Shown here piece by piece: positions 36,201 to 46,915 of a stretch of 64,000 nucleotides of DNA. Numbering within the stretch: the stretch's first letter is position 1; each line of letters opens with the position of its first letter. A program made the translations under genes and the position numbers. This stretch comes from Ascidia mentula. Taxonomy: Eukaryota; Chordata; Ascidiacea; Phlebobranchia; Ascidiidae. The stretch covers positions 17,546,001 through 17,610,000 of the forward strand of contig OX387203.1 in assembly GCA_947561715.1 (NCBI GenBank), read 5' to 3'. The notes below the pieces were generated by a model, which saw only the letters and a program-made list of their open reading frames with translations, was not told where the DNA came from and made no database searches.

Positions 36201-37957
36201 TGCCGAGTTGCATGTGATGATGCATTTTTGTCATTTAAAAAAAATATCGTTTTCACGGTTGAGTAAAACGTTTTTTTTTCCAAATTTCACGAAACAATCA
36301 CTGGGCATTCTTCCCACAAAACGAATAAAGCGTTTCCCTGGAATTTACCGATACTTGACTACACTTTTCCTATTTGAAAGAAGTTGGCAATCTAAAAAAT
36401 CTTTCCTCAAACGGCCTGAAAACGATTTAACAATTGAACAAACAATTGAACTAAGTCTGCTTTGAGTTTATGTGTCTGCGTTGACGTTCCACAGAGACAG
36501 GACGGGGGTTATCTCGTTCCCATGGATTTCCGCGGTGCGACCGGACGCGTTATAAAAGATCCGCGGGAGGTCGCTATGGTCGAGTTGGAACAACAAACTT
36601 CGTGGAGGAGGAAACTGATTAACCGCACTTTAGCGTGCTCCGGTTGGTTACGTTTAATTCCTTTCTTAGTATTGACACGTCTTTGATTTGAGAACTTGTT
36701 TGTGAGATGTGACGTAATACGAAATATTGCGGCGAATGTTCGTGGAAGAAATAACTTCCTTCCAAGTCGCGCAATAAAGTGTTTACTAACATTTGGTTTA
36801 TCCTAACATTCTTAACCAGTTGAAATTTATAAATCGTAAACAGAATTTAACGTAACCGTTTGTTTGACAGGAATGGACCGTACCGGTTACGTTGGGAATT
36901 CTGCCCCTCCCCGGGAAGCGGCTTGGTTTACTAGAGGTCAGTAGAGAGCATATCTGGGATAATGTGATCTTTTATTGTTGAGCAGCAAAGTTAACAAATT
37001 TTCAGTTTATTTCGTTACAAATCTTATGTTAATGCCGGCACAATTTCCGGTGTTAATAATCTCAAAAAACATTTTGTGCATAAATTCCACCAGTACTGGA
37101 TTTTTCGAAAAAAGGGATACGGTTTGATGCACACGTTGTCATGTTTGTCCCATAACGTAAATTTTGACCGGGGTCATGTGAATATAATGGATATTTGTGC
37201 AGCAATCCATCAAACCCAACCCTGGTATTATGGCAAGATATCACGGGAAGAAGCGAACGAAGAAATCCAACGGAACGGAAACATTGACGGGTTCGTACTG
37301 TGACGTCACTTGAAATAATTCCATGCTTGTTATTGCATGACGTCATGTTATTGTGAAGTTGTGACGTCAGTCACAATTCATCTGTCCACTTTTTCATGTG
37401 AAAATGGGATTGTTTCCAAACATTTAAAACGTATGGGAAACGCAGATCATTCAAGCGTTTCAAGAATGTAGTTTTTATTTTGTTCGTGCAGAACTTTCCT
37501 GATCCGCGAAAGTCACTCGATACCAGGAGGAACGGTGGTTACCCTATGTCACAACCAGAAGCCACGTCATATCCCCATCACTAGGGTGAGAAAATACATG
37601 AAATCAAACGGTGCAGAATTGATAAAAGATTATTAAGTTGACCCAACCAGAGAAGTTTGAATAACTGTGACCCAGAGTCTTCGATTTAACAAGTTTGTGA
37701 TGGTTGGAGTGAAAACAATGGTTTTCTTGATTCAAACTTCACGTTTTTAAGATTTATGTTGTTGTTCGTTAAACTTCTGGGTTGAAACAATAAACCTACT
37801 ACTGTCCCAGGTTGAAAAGAACGGAAGTTGTTTCTACACAATCGACAACGGCGACACCCGCTTCATAGATCTCATCCAGTTTGTTGATTTCTATCGATTG
37901 AATCGCGGCTCGCTCCCCTGTCAACTCATCCACGATTGCTCAAGGAGTTATTCGTAA
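30298..37957 (+). CDS. GRB7/GRB10/GRB14-family adaptor (RA, PH, BPS, SH2)
   Basis: Exons: 30298-30394 (DVDLESLIQQID, acidic N-terminus as in vertebrate GRBs), 31687-31813, 32323-32434, 32680-32727, 33473-33638 and 34072-34193 (RA-like: TTTWSVIEQNTDAM, RFIEDYEIMDD), 34351-34440, 34861-34995 (PH: CGWLHVRDVGKSKWKKVYC), 35119-35232, 35431-35526, 36026-36115, 36495-36642 (BPS: LVPMDFRGATGRVIKDPREV), 36871-36936, 37203-37290, 37492-37585 and 37811-37957 (SH2: IHQTQPWYYGKISREEA, FLIRES with the phosphotyrosine Arg, FVDFYRLNRGSLPC). All joins keep frame; the stop is TAA. The family binds activated receptor tyrosine kinases such as the insulin receptor at the membrane and damps signalling: SH2 and BPS dock, RA-PH reads Ras and lipid. 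One ancestral gene is expected outside vertebrates, so no single vertebrate symbol is given. The first coding exon upstream was not found. Confidence 0.88.
34590..34770. repeat. Degenerate minisatellite with CRE-like sites in GRB intron
   Basis: Two to three units of about 60-65 bp with AACGTCATTATTTTTTGTAA and a TGATGACGTCAC block repeat imperfectly between exons 34351-34440 and 34861-34995. Confidence 0.45.
37303..37372. promoter_or_regulatory. Cluster of three TGACGTCA palindromes
   Basis: GTGACGTCACTT, CATGACGTCATG and GTGACGTCAGTC occur within 70 bp of the intron between the two SH2 exons; the first two contain the full TGACGTCA octamer and the third TGACGTCA followed by G. This is the CREB/ATF consensus. 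Whether it acts as an enhancer is inference. Confidence 0.35.
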
Positions 37958-38209
37958 CCTGACCGTCCGCTCATCCGACCCGCGAGCGATATTTATTTCC
38001 CAACCTTTTTTCCGGCCCACTGTAGTGCCCTCCCCCCAAATCAAAGGTGCCCATCTTTCGTCTTGTAACGTTCACTGTCTCTTGCCGGCAAAGTGAAAAA
38101 GAGGCTCTTTGTGTTTTTATATTTGAGGTCGCAGTGTAAAAATGTAGACGATCCCCATCCATTGTTTTATTTCTCTTCGCGGCCGTGGCAGGCAAACAGC
38201 AATTGCCCA

Positions 38210-38215
38210 AATAAA
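38210..38215 (+). terminator. Poly(A) signal for the GRB gene
   Basis: AATAAA about 250 bp after the GRB stop codon, in an AT-rich context; the next gene downstream runs on the other strand. Confidence 0.5.
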
Positions 38216-38579
38216 CGTTTTCACAAAACAATTTCTGTGTCTTGTCCAAGAGCTGGCTCAACACTTTAGGACCCATTTTAGTATTCAATCTACAAAATCA
38301 AGTTTGCATTAACACCTATACTAAATCAACAATTTCTGTGGTCGGTGACCCATGAAGATCTACTGGGGGCCAACATTAAATCGCAAATTGGATTTTTTGT
38401 GATTCAGGTTTCCACAAAACCAACTTAAAATTTTGCAGCCTATTCAGCAAAAATATTGTCCGACCAGGCCTGGGGGGAGCTTTAAGCAACTATCCTGCAA
38501 CTAATGACCTGAATGCGAAGACAAGAGGGGGGCCTAACATAAAATCACAAATTTAGGTATACTTTTGTGATTCAATTTT

Positions 38580-38815
38580 GAGCTATCAACACTTGAACAT
38601 TTTGATGCTTTTTCAACTAAATTTTTCCCAGCACCAAATGACCAGCTGAATAAGAAGGGCAAAATGCAACAAAAATGCACCAAACACGCTGAAAATCGCT
38701 CTGGCAACAGCATGTGACTCCCTGCTCTTTCAACCATAAATTTAACCCCAATGCATCACCGGTTGCCCTGCGAAGTAACTCAGTTTCTCTGTGACAGAGG
38801 AACAAGATGGGCGAA
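38580..38815 (+). repeat. Dispersed repeat, copy 2
   Basis: This is the partner of 2215-2430. It lies in the 1.3-kb gap between the GRB gene and RNF181. The rest of 37958-39224 holds no gene. Confidence 0.5.
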
Positions 38816-39224
38816 ACTTATTTAATAAGAATACTGATATGCCGTCTTAAACTTTAGTTCAAGCTGTTTATCGTTAAACTGCCTTTGATCTAAAGCAGCT
38901 CCTTAGGCCAAAATTGACACAGAAACCAAAACCTCATGTGGTTTGATAAAACCTACATGTGATTGTGGGACAATAAGGTGTGCAGAAAGCAAACCAGCCC
39001 AACATTTACCAGGAAGGAAAATTCAAGCCAAGACTTGCACAAGGGTATTTATGCTGTTTAGCAATTATTGAATAAAGTAAAAGTCGCAGAGGAATGCATT
39101 TTTCATTTTGGGTTTAAAATACAGATAATGTGATTGTAAGAAACAGGAAAAAGGTTATGGAACAATAATATTCTCAAATAATATAATTTAAAATTCTTCC
39201 ACTTCGTAAAATAATCAAAAAAAA

Positions 39225-39677
39225 TCATCCAAACATTGAATCATGGAGTTGATCAACACGATATTGTCGTTCCTTTTCTTCTTCTTGTTGTTTTTTGTAT
39301 TCTTCGTACTCCGGGTCGTCTGTCAAAAGTTCATGGCGACATAATGGACATGAGTTAGTTTTCTCCAACCATGGAAGTAAGCAGTCTTTGTGGAAACAAT
39401 GGGAGCATGGCATTTCAATTATGACATCATCATATGGTAGAAGACAGACAGGGCATTTGTTTTGTTCTGTATTTTCTAATTCATCTGCTTTTTTTCTTGG
39501 CAAATCATGAACAACTTGTTTGGAAGCTGGAGGGGCGAGTTTTTCGCTCATGGGAATAAAATCATTGAAAGGATTGTTGCTAAGCAGGTTCCTTAGCAAC
39601 TCCATTAAATCTTGTCCTTGAGTAGAAGGTGTGGATTCTGTCGGCAAGCAATCATGTTCGTCAAAGTAGGAACTCAT
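39225..39677 (-). CDS. RNF181: E3 ubiquitin-protein ligase RNF181
   Basis: A single 150-codon exon. The N-terminus MSSYFDEHDCLPTE closely matches the RNF181 start, and a RING-H2 domain follows: C75, C78, C91, H93, H96, C99, C110, C113 (CPVCLLPYDD, MPCSHCFHKDCLLPWL, TNSCPLCRHEL). The tail is a Glu/Lys/Gln-rich helix ending DQLHDSMFG, like the human tail. Length is close to human RNF181 (153). The family works with E2 enzymes to ubiquitinate substrates in the cytosol. The absence of introns in a region of intron-rich genes suggests an old retrocopy or intron loss. The start codon is set by the conserved N-terminus. Confidence 0.92.
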   Translation of the reverse strand: MSSYFDEHDCLPTESTPSTQGQDLMELLRNLLSNNPFNDFIPMSEKLAPPASKQVVHDLPRKKADELENTEQNKCPVCLLPYDDVIIEMPCSHCFHKDCLLPWLEKTNSCPLCRHELLTDDPEYEEYKKQQEEEKERQYRVDQLHDSMFG

Positions 39678-40735
39678 TATCTAGGTAGGATATTATAGAC
39701 CTGACACAAAAACGCACAGTTTGTCCAAAATTATCCAGTAAACTTGTAAATAATGTAGATACAAATATACATTACAAAAACCCTGATGTAAATCAAAATC
39801 ATTTTGTTGATTGCACAGATATGTGGTGCTTTCCAGTTAAGTTTTTGCATGAATTGAATTATCGCATAAAGTCATTATTCTGAATTCTGATCTTATGTGG
39901 AACACAACTAAAACGTAATAATAACAAACAAAGCCGGGTGCAGTGGAATTGATAGAAAATATAAAACACTTCACAGTGTTGGTAAGGCTTCTTTTCTGAT
40001 GTTAGTATTTTGTTCAAATTTTAGTTGTTTAGTTTATTTTGAGCAGATTTTTAGTCAGAGTAGCCTGGTTTTCTGCTTTATATTATTCAAATAATGATGA
40101 TGTCAATCACTTTGCTTTGCAACGAAGTCTGCAATATTTTTTACGCATGAAAGCTGTAAATGTTTTCAAGTTGTTTCAATGGTCATTACACCTGTCCTGC
40201 TGTTGTGCACGCAGCCAATTTAATCACTTAGTTACACTGTTACAACACTAATGTTGGCCACAGCCGCGTTCGAAACGTCTGCTAGATAATGTACAACACA
40301 CTAGCTTTGGCTTTTCCATTCAAAGATTCTGGTGTATTTTTCCAGATATTTCGTCGCTTTAACTTCCAACAAAACATGATTTGACAAAATCTGTTGCGGG
40401 AAAGCACCTGATTTTACGCCTCAGTAACTTTTAAACATTCAGTCTCTGGTTTAATGAAAGAATGCTAAACTTTTAGTATTCTATGGTTTCATATTCTCTT
40501 TCTACAAAATACGAATCTGAGACATACAACGCCTTTAATAAAATCTTCTACAGGGTTATGTCGGCGCCTTAAATTTGATTTGTGAAAGTAACTGCAAAAA
40601 TTTGCTCTTAATGCTAACAACTTAAACCAATCGCATTCCTTTGTTTGTTTATTGGACCCAATGCGAAAACACGTCGAAATACGCTAAAAGCTACATTCAT
40701 GTGAGTATAAACTGTACGATTTAGGGTTGCTGGAG
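39678..40735. other. No gene recognised
   Basis: AT-rich intergenic sequence; it contains the likely promoter of the minus-strand RNF181 gene and the 3' region of the minus-strand S100-like gene. No motif stands out. Confidence 0.3.
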
Positions 40736-41168
40736 TTAAATTCCGCCGCTCTTAGCTGCTTGCCTCACGCTGCTCTGACACTTCTGACTCACCGCCGCAA
40801 GGTGGCGCATGAATTCCACGAACGTCACGGAGCCGTCATTGTCACGGTCGAATTCACCAAAGTTCAAAGCGCCGGAGTCCTGAAGTAACACAAAGAATAT
40901 TCTGAGGTCTAATATACCTATTTATATAGGTGGCTGTTATGATTTAAACTCACTTTACTGAAGTTTTTCAGTTCTTCGTTGAGGAGTTCTTGCAACTCCA
41001 TCATATCAAGCTCGTCATTTTTGCCTCCTGGACTCTTGGCAGCGTACCTACGTCACAATGCAAAATGATTACATCACAATTATTTTTTGTCATGATACGA
41101 GATATTTACATGAAGAAAGTTTCGGCGAGAAGAACAAGAGCTTGCTCAGTCTTGGTAAGCTGCGACAT
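40736..41168 (-). CDS. S100-like two-EF-hand calcium-binding protein
   Basis: Three exons: 41110-41168, 40954-41047 and 40736-40879, joined in frame to give 98 residues ending SGGI. Helix 1 (MSQLTKTEQALVLLAETFF) leads into a 14-residue-type pseudo-EF-hand region (MYAAKSPGGKNDELDMMELQ), then ELLNEELKNFSK, a hinge shortened relative to vertebrate S100s, and one canonical EF loop D62-R-D64-N-D66-G67-S68 to E73 (DRDNDGSVTFVE), followed by FMRHLAAVSQKCQ. This order, spacing and length are those of S100 proteins, which dimerise and expose a target site on calcium binding. S100s are usually described as restricted to vertebrates. A divergent calbindin- or calmodulin-like pair is the alternative, but the N-terminal loop favours S100. 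AT-rich sequence follows 41169-42189 with no gene. Confidence 0.72.
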
Positions 41169-42189
41169 CTTGCTGTTGAAGAACAAACTTACAAAAAGCT
41201 AAATTTGGGTTAAAAAATTGCTAATGGAACAAAAAATTGTAACTTTGAATTCAATTTAACAAAGTGACACACGCATATAAACGTCTTCTCTCCCTAATGC
41301 CCGAACTTTTCATGCATTATTAATGAGAGCGGACAAGCGCGACCTGTGGGCCTCGGGTTTAAACAAATCGAAATCTGAAACCCGCAAATGGATGTGTGAA
41401 ATACCTCAATATCTGCATGAACAAATCTGACCTTTGTACAGCAATCCTGTTAGACTTTTCATTAATCGTGTTTGGTTTAAAACACGGAGAAACAAATTAC
41501 TGCTCATATTAACCCCGATACGATGTTTTGGTCTCGTTGAAAGAAGAAGAATTTTCTTATTTTCGTTTCAAACAATTAAAATAAATAAACGAATATTCTT
41601 GAAGAAATACGATTACATCAATTGTCAAAAGACCAGGAATTATATTAGCATTTAAATTTGTATTTACTTTGGCAAAATACAAACAATTAACTACGATTTG
41701 ACAGCAAAAAGCTAAACTGCGCATGCGCGCAAACCTCCAACCTCATGCTGCAGTACCACAAAACAAATGCACCAAAACCACATTCTGAATCGATCTGAAA
41801 CCCACTTTCTATCCCAACTTTTATTTAATCTTTTCTTTTTTCATTCCACGCAAGTTCCAATTTTAATCATTTAATTTCGAAAAAAGGTATTGATTTTTGC
41901 CAGCACAATATGGCGGATGACGTAACGCAAAGTGGGTCAACCCCTAAATTGCAATTAGTTTAATTTGTCCTTTCGTTGTTTTCTCGAACTAACTTGTAAT
42001 TAGTTAAGTTGATTTCAATCAATACTTGCTCAGTTTTAGTCGATAGATAACAGCAATTGTTTCCCTAATTAAACTCCCTGTTAATTGTTGGTTGCGATCT
42101 ATTGAACAGCGGTTCCATTGCAAGATTGAACAGCATTGGAAACAACATATTGAACACACGTTGAAACCCTAAACTTTTTTCGATAATGG

Positions 42190-42660
42190 TTGTTGCATTA
42201 CGTATATATTCCCACTTCACACTATGCAATGCTTACTCATGTTCCAGTTTTATTATCAAACAATGGAAAACAAAAAGAATCCTTCTTTAACCACAATCCA
42301 CATTGTTACAATAACACATCGATGTTGAAACGACGTAAAAGTAATGCCGACTTAAAAGTCACCTGTATTAGTAAGTTGTACATGTCTGGCCTGTACCCTA
42401 CACAAAAGCAATTACCCAATGCCGGTCCTAATGCCGAAGGAGCCACGGCGCCCGCTTTACTTTTCTCATGTTATGAAAGAAGTCGTTACCATGTTGTTAC
42501 GAAATACCGCAGATTTAAGCTCACAATAGAGCCACCTGGTCTCCTGCCAATGGACAAAAAGATAATTAAATTAATAATTCATGGTTTCGTGCGGCAGGAT
42601 GTGTGTACCATAACAACTCGCCGACCGAGACGACAGTGGTTATTCACAACATCGCATTAG
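42190..42660 (+). CDS. Hypothetical 156-codon ORF
   Basis: The longest uninterrupted frame in this gap. It is basic, with MLKRRKSNADLKVTC in the middle and FVRQDVCTITTRRPRRQW near the end. I recognise no domain, and no splice signals in the right phase were noted. It could be a chance frame or an exon of an unrecognised gene. The flanks to 44450 hold nothing identifiable. Confidence 0.2.
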   Translation: MLHYVYIPTSHYAMLTHVPVLLSNNGKQKESFFNHNPHCYNNTSMLKRRKSNADLKVTCISKLYMSGLYPTQKQLPNAGPNAEGATAPALLFSCYERSRYHVVTKYRRFKLTIEPPGLLPMDKKIIKLIIHGFVRQDVCTITTRRPRRQWLFTTSH

Positions 42661-44456
42661 GAATTAATTCCCTGGAAAACCTCCCAGGGCAACTTGGGGT
42701 TTGTATAAAGAATGGCCACGTTGTCAATGTTGACTACGTCACTGTTACCCTACTGTACAGTTTAACATTGGAAATTGTTTTCGCAATGGTCGAATCCTAA
42801 GTGGCGTTGCAGTTTTACCTGTGGTGTATTCGATCCGCTTATAATTTATTATGATGTATATTTACCTGCTTTACCAGCAGATAAAAGCCTTTTTCGTTCG
42901 TGTGACGTTTAATACACACAAATTTGTTACTGCAAGATAAATTCGGGAAGGAATGACCAAATCACGAGGTTTGTGACGTCACAGTGGGAGTTTGTTGCAA
43001 ATTTAAACACAAACATGGGTGAAAAGATTTGTGTAAAGGAAAAATTCACCACTGGCTACATTGACCTTGCTTTCATTGTGTAGAAATGTCTCCCACACTT
43101 GTCAAACTCAATTTTAATCAATTCTTTGTTGAAACAAAACTCTACGCAGGGAATCTCAATTATTTCCTATATTCGTACAATAGTGGGGGGTTGTACACTG
43201 CATTCAAGTCCACAGCAACTATATAGAGAAAAAAGAGCCCAAAAAGCTCATTGAGATATGGAGATAAAATCTTGTTGTTTCTGGTAAAAAACTTGGGTGT
43301 CAATTATAAATATGTTTAAGTGCATGTGACATTGAAAGTCAAAATCAAGTCTAAAAGATGATCAAAGGTTTTGACAACTTTGGCGAAAAAAATAGCTTAC
43401 GGCCACAGGTTTCTGAGATACAGCTGATCAAAGTAGCGTTTAAACCGTTCCGAACGAAATCGTGCGATAGCGAGATTATTGTTGCGTGACGTCACGCTTG
43501 AATCGTTCGAGAGCTGCCAGCGAGGCTTATATACGTAGAAATGGAAAACATTGTAAAACTGCTGGTTTAGTAGTTTTTCATTAAACAAGAGCACAACAAG
43601 TGAACAATGGGTTAGGGAGACAAACCGTCAGTGGTTTATTTATCGCGGAGGTTAATTCTTATTGAAGCAGTGCCGTACAACTATACCTTTTGGTTTGACG
43701 ATAATCAGAGACAAATAAGCCTTTGGTTTGTGAAGTCACTGTGGCATATTTTTGTATGATGTCACAGCCTACCTTGATGACGTTTGAGGTAGCGTAATTT
43801 GTGGGATCTATTCGAGATTGACAATATAAGACGCTTTTCCTATGCAAACAAGGCATTTTTTTGACGCGAACGCCTTGTATGACGTTAAATTCGCAGCAAC
43901 GAAAAATGTTAAAGATTATTGGTCACCGCTACTGTTTTTGTGTAGTTTTCTACATTTTTAGTGGACTTTGAATCTGACGACGCAATCTGAAAAAAAGTGT
44001 TTTATTTTGTGTAAGCTTTTATCAACAAGTAAGGTGCTCTCGCACTGCCTGGAAGAACTTCATGTACCACAGTTTAGCTGGGAAGAATGCCTTGGTTCTA
44101 CCAGTACAGAAATTATTAGCCTTGCTAAAGTTCAATAATGGATTATTGACAACAGACACAATGGGCCGACGTTTCATTTGGGGCAATTTAAAAATCCAAT
44201 CATTTCTATTGTCCTGTAGGGAGACGGAGTCTCTAATTAGACAGAAGTTAATCAGTTGTCTAATAATCATAGTTTTGTTACGTATTTAAATTTCCGATTG
44301 AATACAATCCGTTGGTTCAAAAACATATAAAACGAACAAACATTCGTGCAGTTTGAACAATGATTCTAATCTAAACTGAACTTTGCCTATTAGAGTTGGA
44401 TGCAGTAAAAAGTTTCTTTATAAAAACATAAAAGTAGTGAAATACGTGCCATACTG

Positions 44457-44690
44457 GACCCATGTCGGTGACACGTATATGCGCCATAATTGGTTCCATG
44501 CCGGTGACACGTATATGTGCCATAACGGCCAAAAACCATACTGGAGACACGTAGGAATGCCTCACACCATGTCTGTCATTCTGGTGCCACGCGGCCTTAA
44601 ATTCGGTGACAATTGTGCTACGCTGGTGCCATGTGGCCCAAAATCTCTTCTATGTTTGCCATCCTGGTGCTACGTGGCCCATGTCACTTT
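44457..44690 (+). repeat. Degenerate short tandem repeat
   Basis: About 38-bp units with CCATG.CGGTGACACGTATATG occur twice (44459 and 44497), then shorter drifting echoes (CTGGTGCCACG, TGGTGCCATGTGGCCC, CTGGTGCTACGTGGCCC). A GTT/GCT-rich low-complexity stretch follows to about 44890. Confidence 0.5.
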
Positions 44691-44962
44691 TTCTTGTTCA
44701 TGATTGCAGAATTTGGTTTTGATTCATTTGTAGCAGAAGTTTGGAGATCAATTGCTGCGGTTGTAGCTGGATTTAGTTTGTAGGAGGTCGCGTGGGTTGT
44801 GGCGTGGCTCGTTGCTATTGTCCTCGTTGTTGCTGTTGTTGCTGTCATTGTTTTGTTGTAGCTGTCATTGTTGTTATGCTTGGTGTTACTAGTAAACATG
44901 TGTACGTCTATCATTTAAACAACCTAACAGTGTTTGTAGAATATTAGTCTAATCGAGGTCTC

Positions 44963-45230
44963 TTGACAGGCTGTCGATCGCGCACCGTATCTCGATATGT
45001 ATTTCTATGTAAATTCCAACACAGTGGTCATACACACAGCTCCGTTTTTTGATGCTCACAAAAACATATTTCGCCTAAAGACATCATTAGCTTCCTATTC
45101 AAATACAACCCTTTTTTGAATAACATTTATCACAATAAGAAACTGATGGTGCCTTTAGGTGAAATATAACTGAGCTGTCTGCATGAACTGTGTTAAATTT
45201 ACAGAGAAATACATAGCAACCTGTCAGTTA
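44963..45230. repeat. Foldback element (MITE-like)
   Basis: Left TGACAGGCTG..ATGTATTTCT.TGTAAATT..AACACAGT..ACAGCTC..ATATTTC.CCTAAAG faces its reverse complement on the right (CTTTAGGTGAAATAT..GAGCTGT..ACTGTGTT..AAATACAT..CAACCTGTCA). It is a 268-bp imperfect palindrome whose ends begin TGACAGG. No coding capacity. Confidence 0.6.
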
Positions 45231-45312
45231 ATTATTTTGAAACAATGGGTTTTCATGACAACAATATTTGAAAAAAGATGCCCACTTATAGTTGCTTGTT
45301 GCTGCATCCCGT

Positions 45313-45690
45313 TTAACGACCTCTCTTCAGTAAAATTGTCACCATAATGTGGAAGTCTTCGCCTGGTTTTACGGGCAAGTTATTCTTCAGGCAGCAAGCT
45401 GAACGGATGAGAATTAAATTCCTCGCAACAGTGCCGTAACCGCAGCTCACTCCAATCATAATTGGTCCAAGACAAGCATGGGAACGTATATTTGATTTAA
45501 ATCCATTCAAATAGTGACTGTGCTTTTCAAAGCGCAATATATTTGCCTTTATTAGAAAGCTGACTGAATTAACATGTTGCAAAACGTTTCGTGCTTCTGT
45601 TATGATGAGACAAAAGAGTTTATATTTATCATCTTGCTGTAATACAGAAGTAATACCATGCTTTCGCATAGCAAGGCAGGATCGCCCCAC
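45313..45690 (-). CDS. Hypothetical 125-codon ORF
   Basis: This open frame on the minus strand starts inside the conserved island and contains DDKYKLFCLIITEARNVLQ and RNLILIRSACCLKNNLPVKP. No domain was recognised and no acceptor was confirmed. The island itself is open in a different frame (RAVIAKYKGPAQWGDP), so at most one of the two readings is meaningful. Confidence 0.2.
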   Translation of the reverse strand: MGRSCLAMRKHGITSVLQQDDKYKLFCLIITEARNVLQHVNSVSFLIKANILRFEKHSHYLNGFKSNIRSHACLGPIMIGVSCGYGTVARNLILIRSACCLKNNLPVKPGEDFHIMVTILLKRGR

Positions 45691-45733
45691 TGCGCAGGCC
45701 CTTTATATTTGGCGATCACAGCTCTAATATTCT
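45657..45733 (-). other. Conserved island, copy near GPCR B
   Basis: The inverted partner of 24938-25013 with one mismatch in 76 bp. Both copies lie downstream of their GPCR copy (about 2.4 kb and 1.3 kb), consistent with one inverted duplication. Identity here is far above that of the sequence between. Confidence 0.5.
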
Positions 45734-46139
45734 TGGCGATCACAATTCTTGCTGCAATATTTACGTTTTGTTGTTACATTTGTTACTATTCCACATAAAT
45801 ATTACGCCAAGAGATGTTAACATTAATTGCTCAAAAATATTTTCAATGTTCGTCATAAAAATGCTTGACCACAAAGAATGGACGCAGCCAGAAACATTGG
45901 CTACCTTAACCACACATAGTTTCATTAAACTAGGATTCCGCAGGTTAAACATTAGGTCTTAAACTCGCTGTTTTTGTTTTTTATAAGAGAAAAAAAAAGT
46001 CGGTCCATAAAGTAACGTTTTTATTGTGTCAGAAGAACAGACATTAAATTTGACAAAACGATTGTAACATGTCTGTGAAATTTTAAATATTTTTTAACGA
46101 AAACATTTTGAAGAGATAAAACTAACCGCTAGTTTGTAC

Positions 46140-46915
46140 CAAACGATAGTAGACGTCCTGCCAAGAATTTTACAACATCGTGTGCATTAAATCATACTTA
46201 TCCATGTTATCCATGATACACAGGTTGATGTACAAGCCATGTGAGAGGGGGATTTTAGGGGGTGTTTTTAACTTTTTTCAAAGAAGTTTTGTAGTTGGCA
46301 GAATATATTTCCCTCTCCCGATAGTTTGTATTGGTTTCATGGAACATTTCCAACATCATAACATCATATTTACAAGTAAACGATCACCCAGCAACACGAT
46401 AAGTTCATATCCGTTGTTAAACACACTGATTTCATCCCCATTATGTTCCAACTTCATCATATTTCACCTCATACGATGGTTGGTATTTTACACGCCACAA
46501 ATAAATGTTTCTCCAATTCGATAGAAAACAAAATATAGTGGGGAAGTCACTGGAAGCAAGAAGAATCCCCGCATCATTTTGTCCAAAATGATTCTACCCA
46601 AGTTGATGTCAAACGTTCCAACACTCACACATAATAAGAGTGTTTATGTGTTGGATGACGAGTCGGACCAACTCATCACGTGAGTCATACCATGCTACAT
46701 AAAATGATTACTCACAAAATACAACTGAAAAGCATGACCGGGCATTAATAGAGACAAGGAAACAAAAAATGTCACTGGAAATATCAATTTTGTGTTCGAA
46801 TTACTCTGCCATCACAAATAGAATTCTACACATGGAATGTATGGAGTCGGTTCGGTCAATTCGATGTCAGAAAAAACTACTTCATATTTTGCACAAAACC
46901 AAACCCAAGGTTTAT
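46140..46915 (-). repeat. 3' flank of GPCR copy B (duplicated unit)
   Basis: Closely matches 50770-51549 below copy C, starting at CGTCCTGCCAAGAATTTTAC in each. It contains a frame open in C (LLPVTSPLYFVFYRIGETF) but interrupted here, and on the other strand an open phrase ending DESDQLIT before GTGAG. Neither strand gives consistent coding evidence. Confidence 0.45.
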
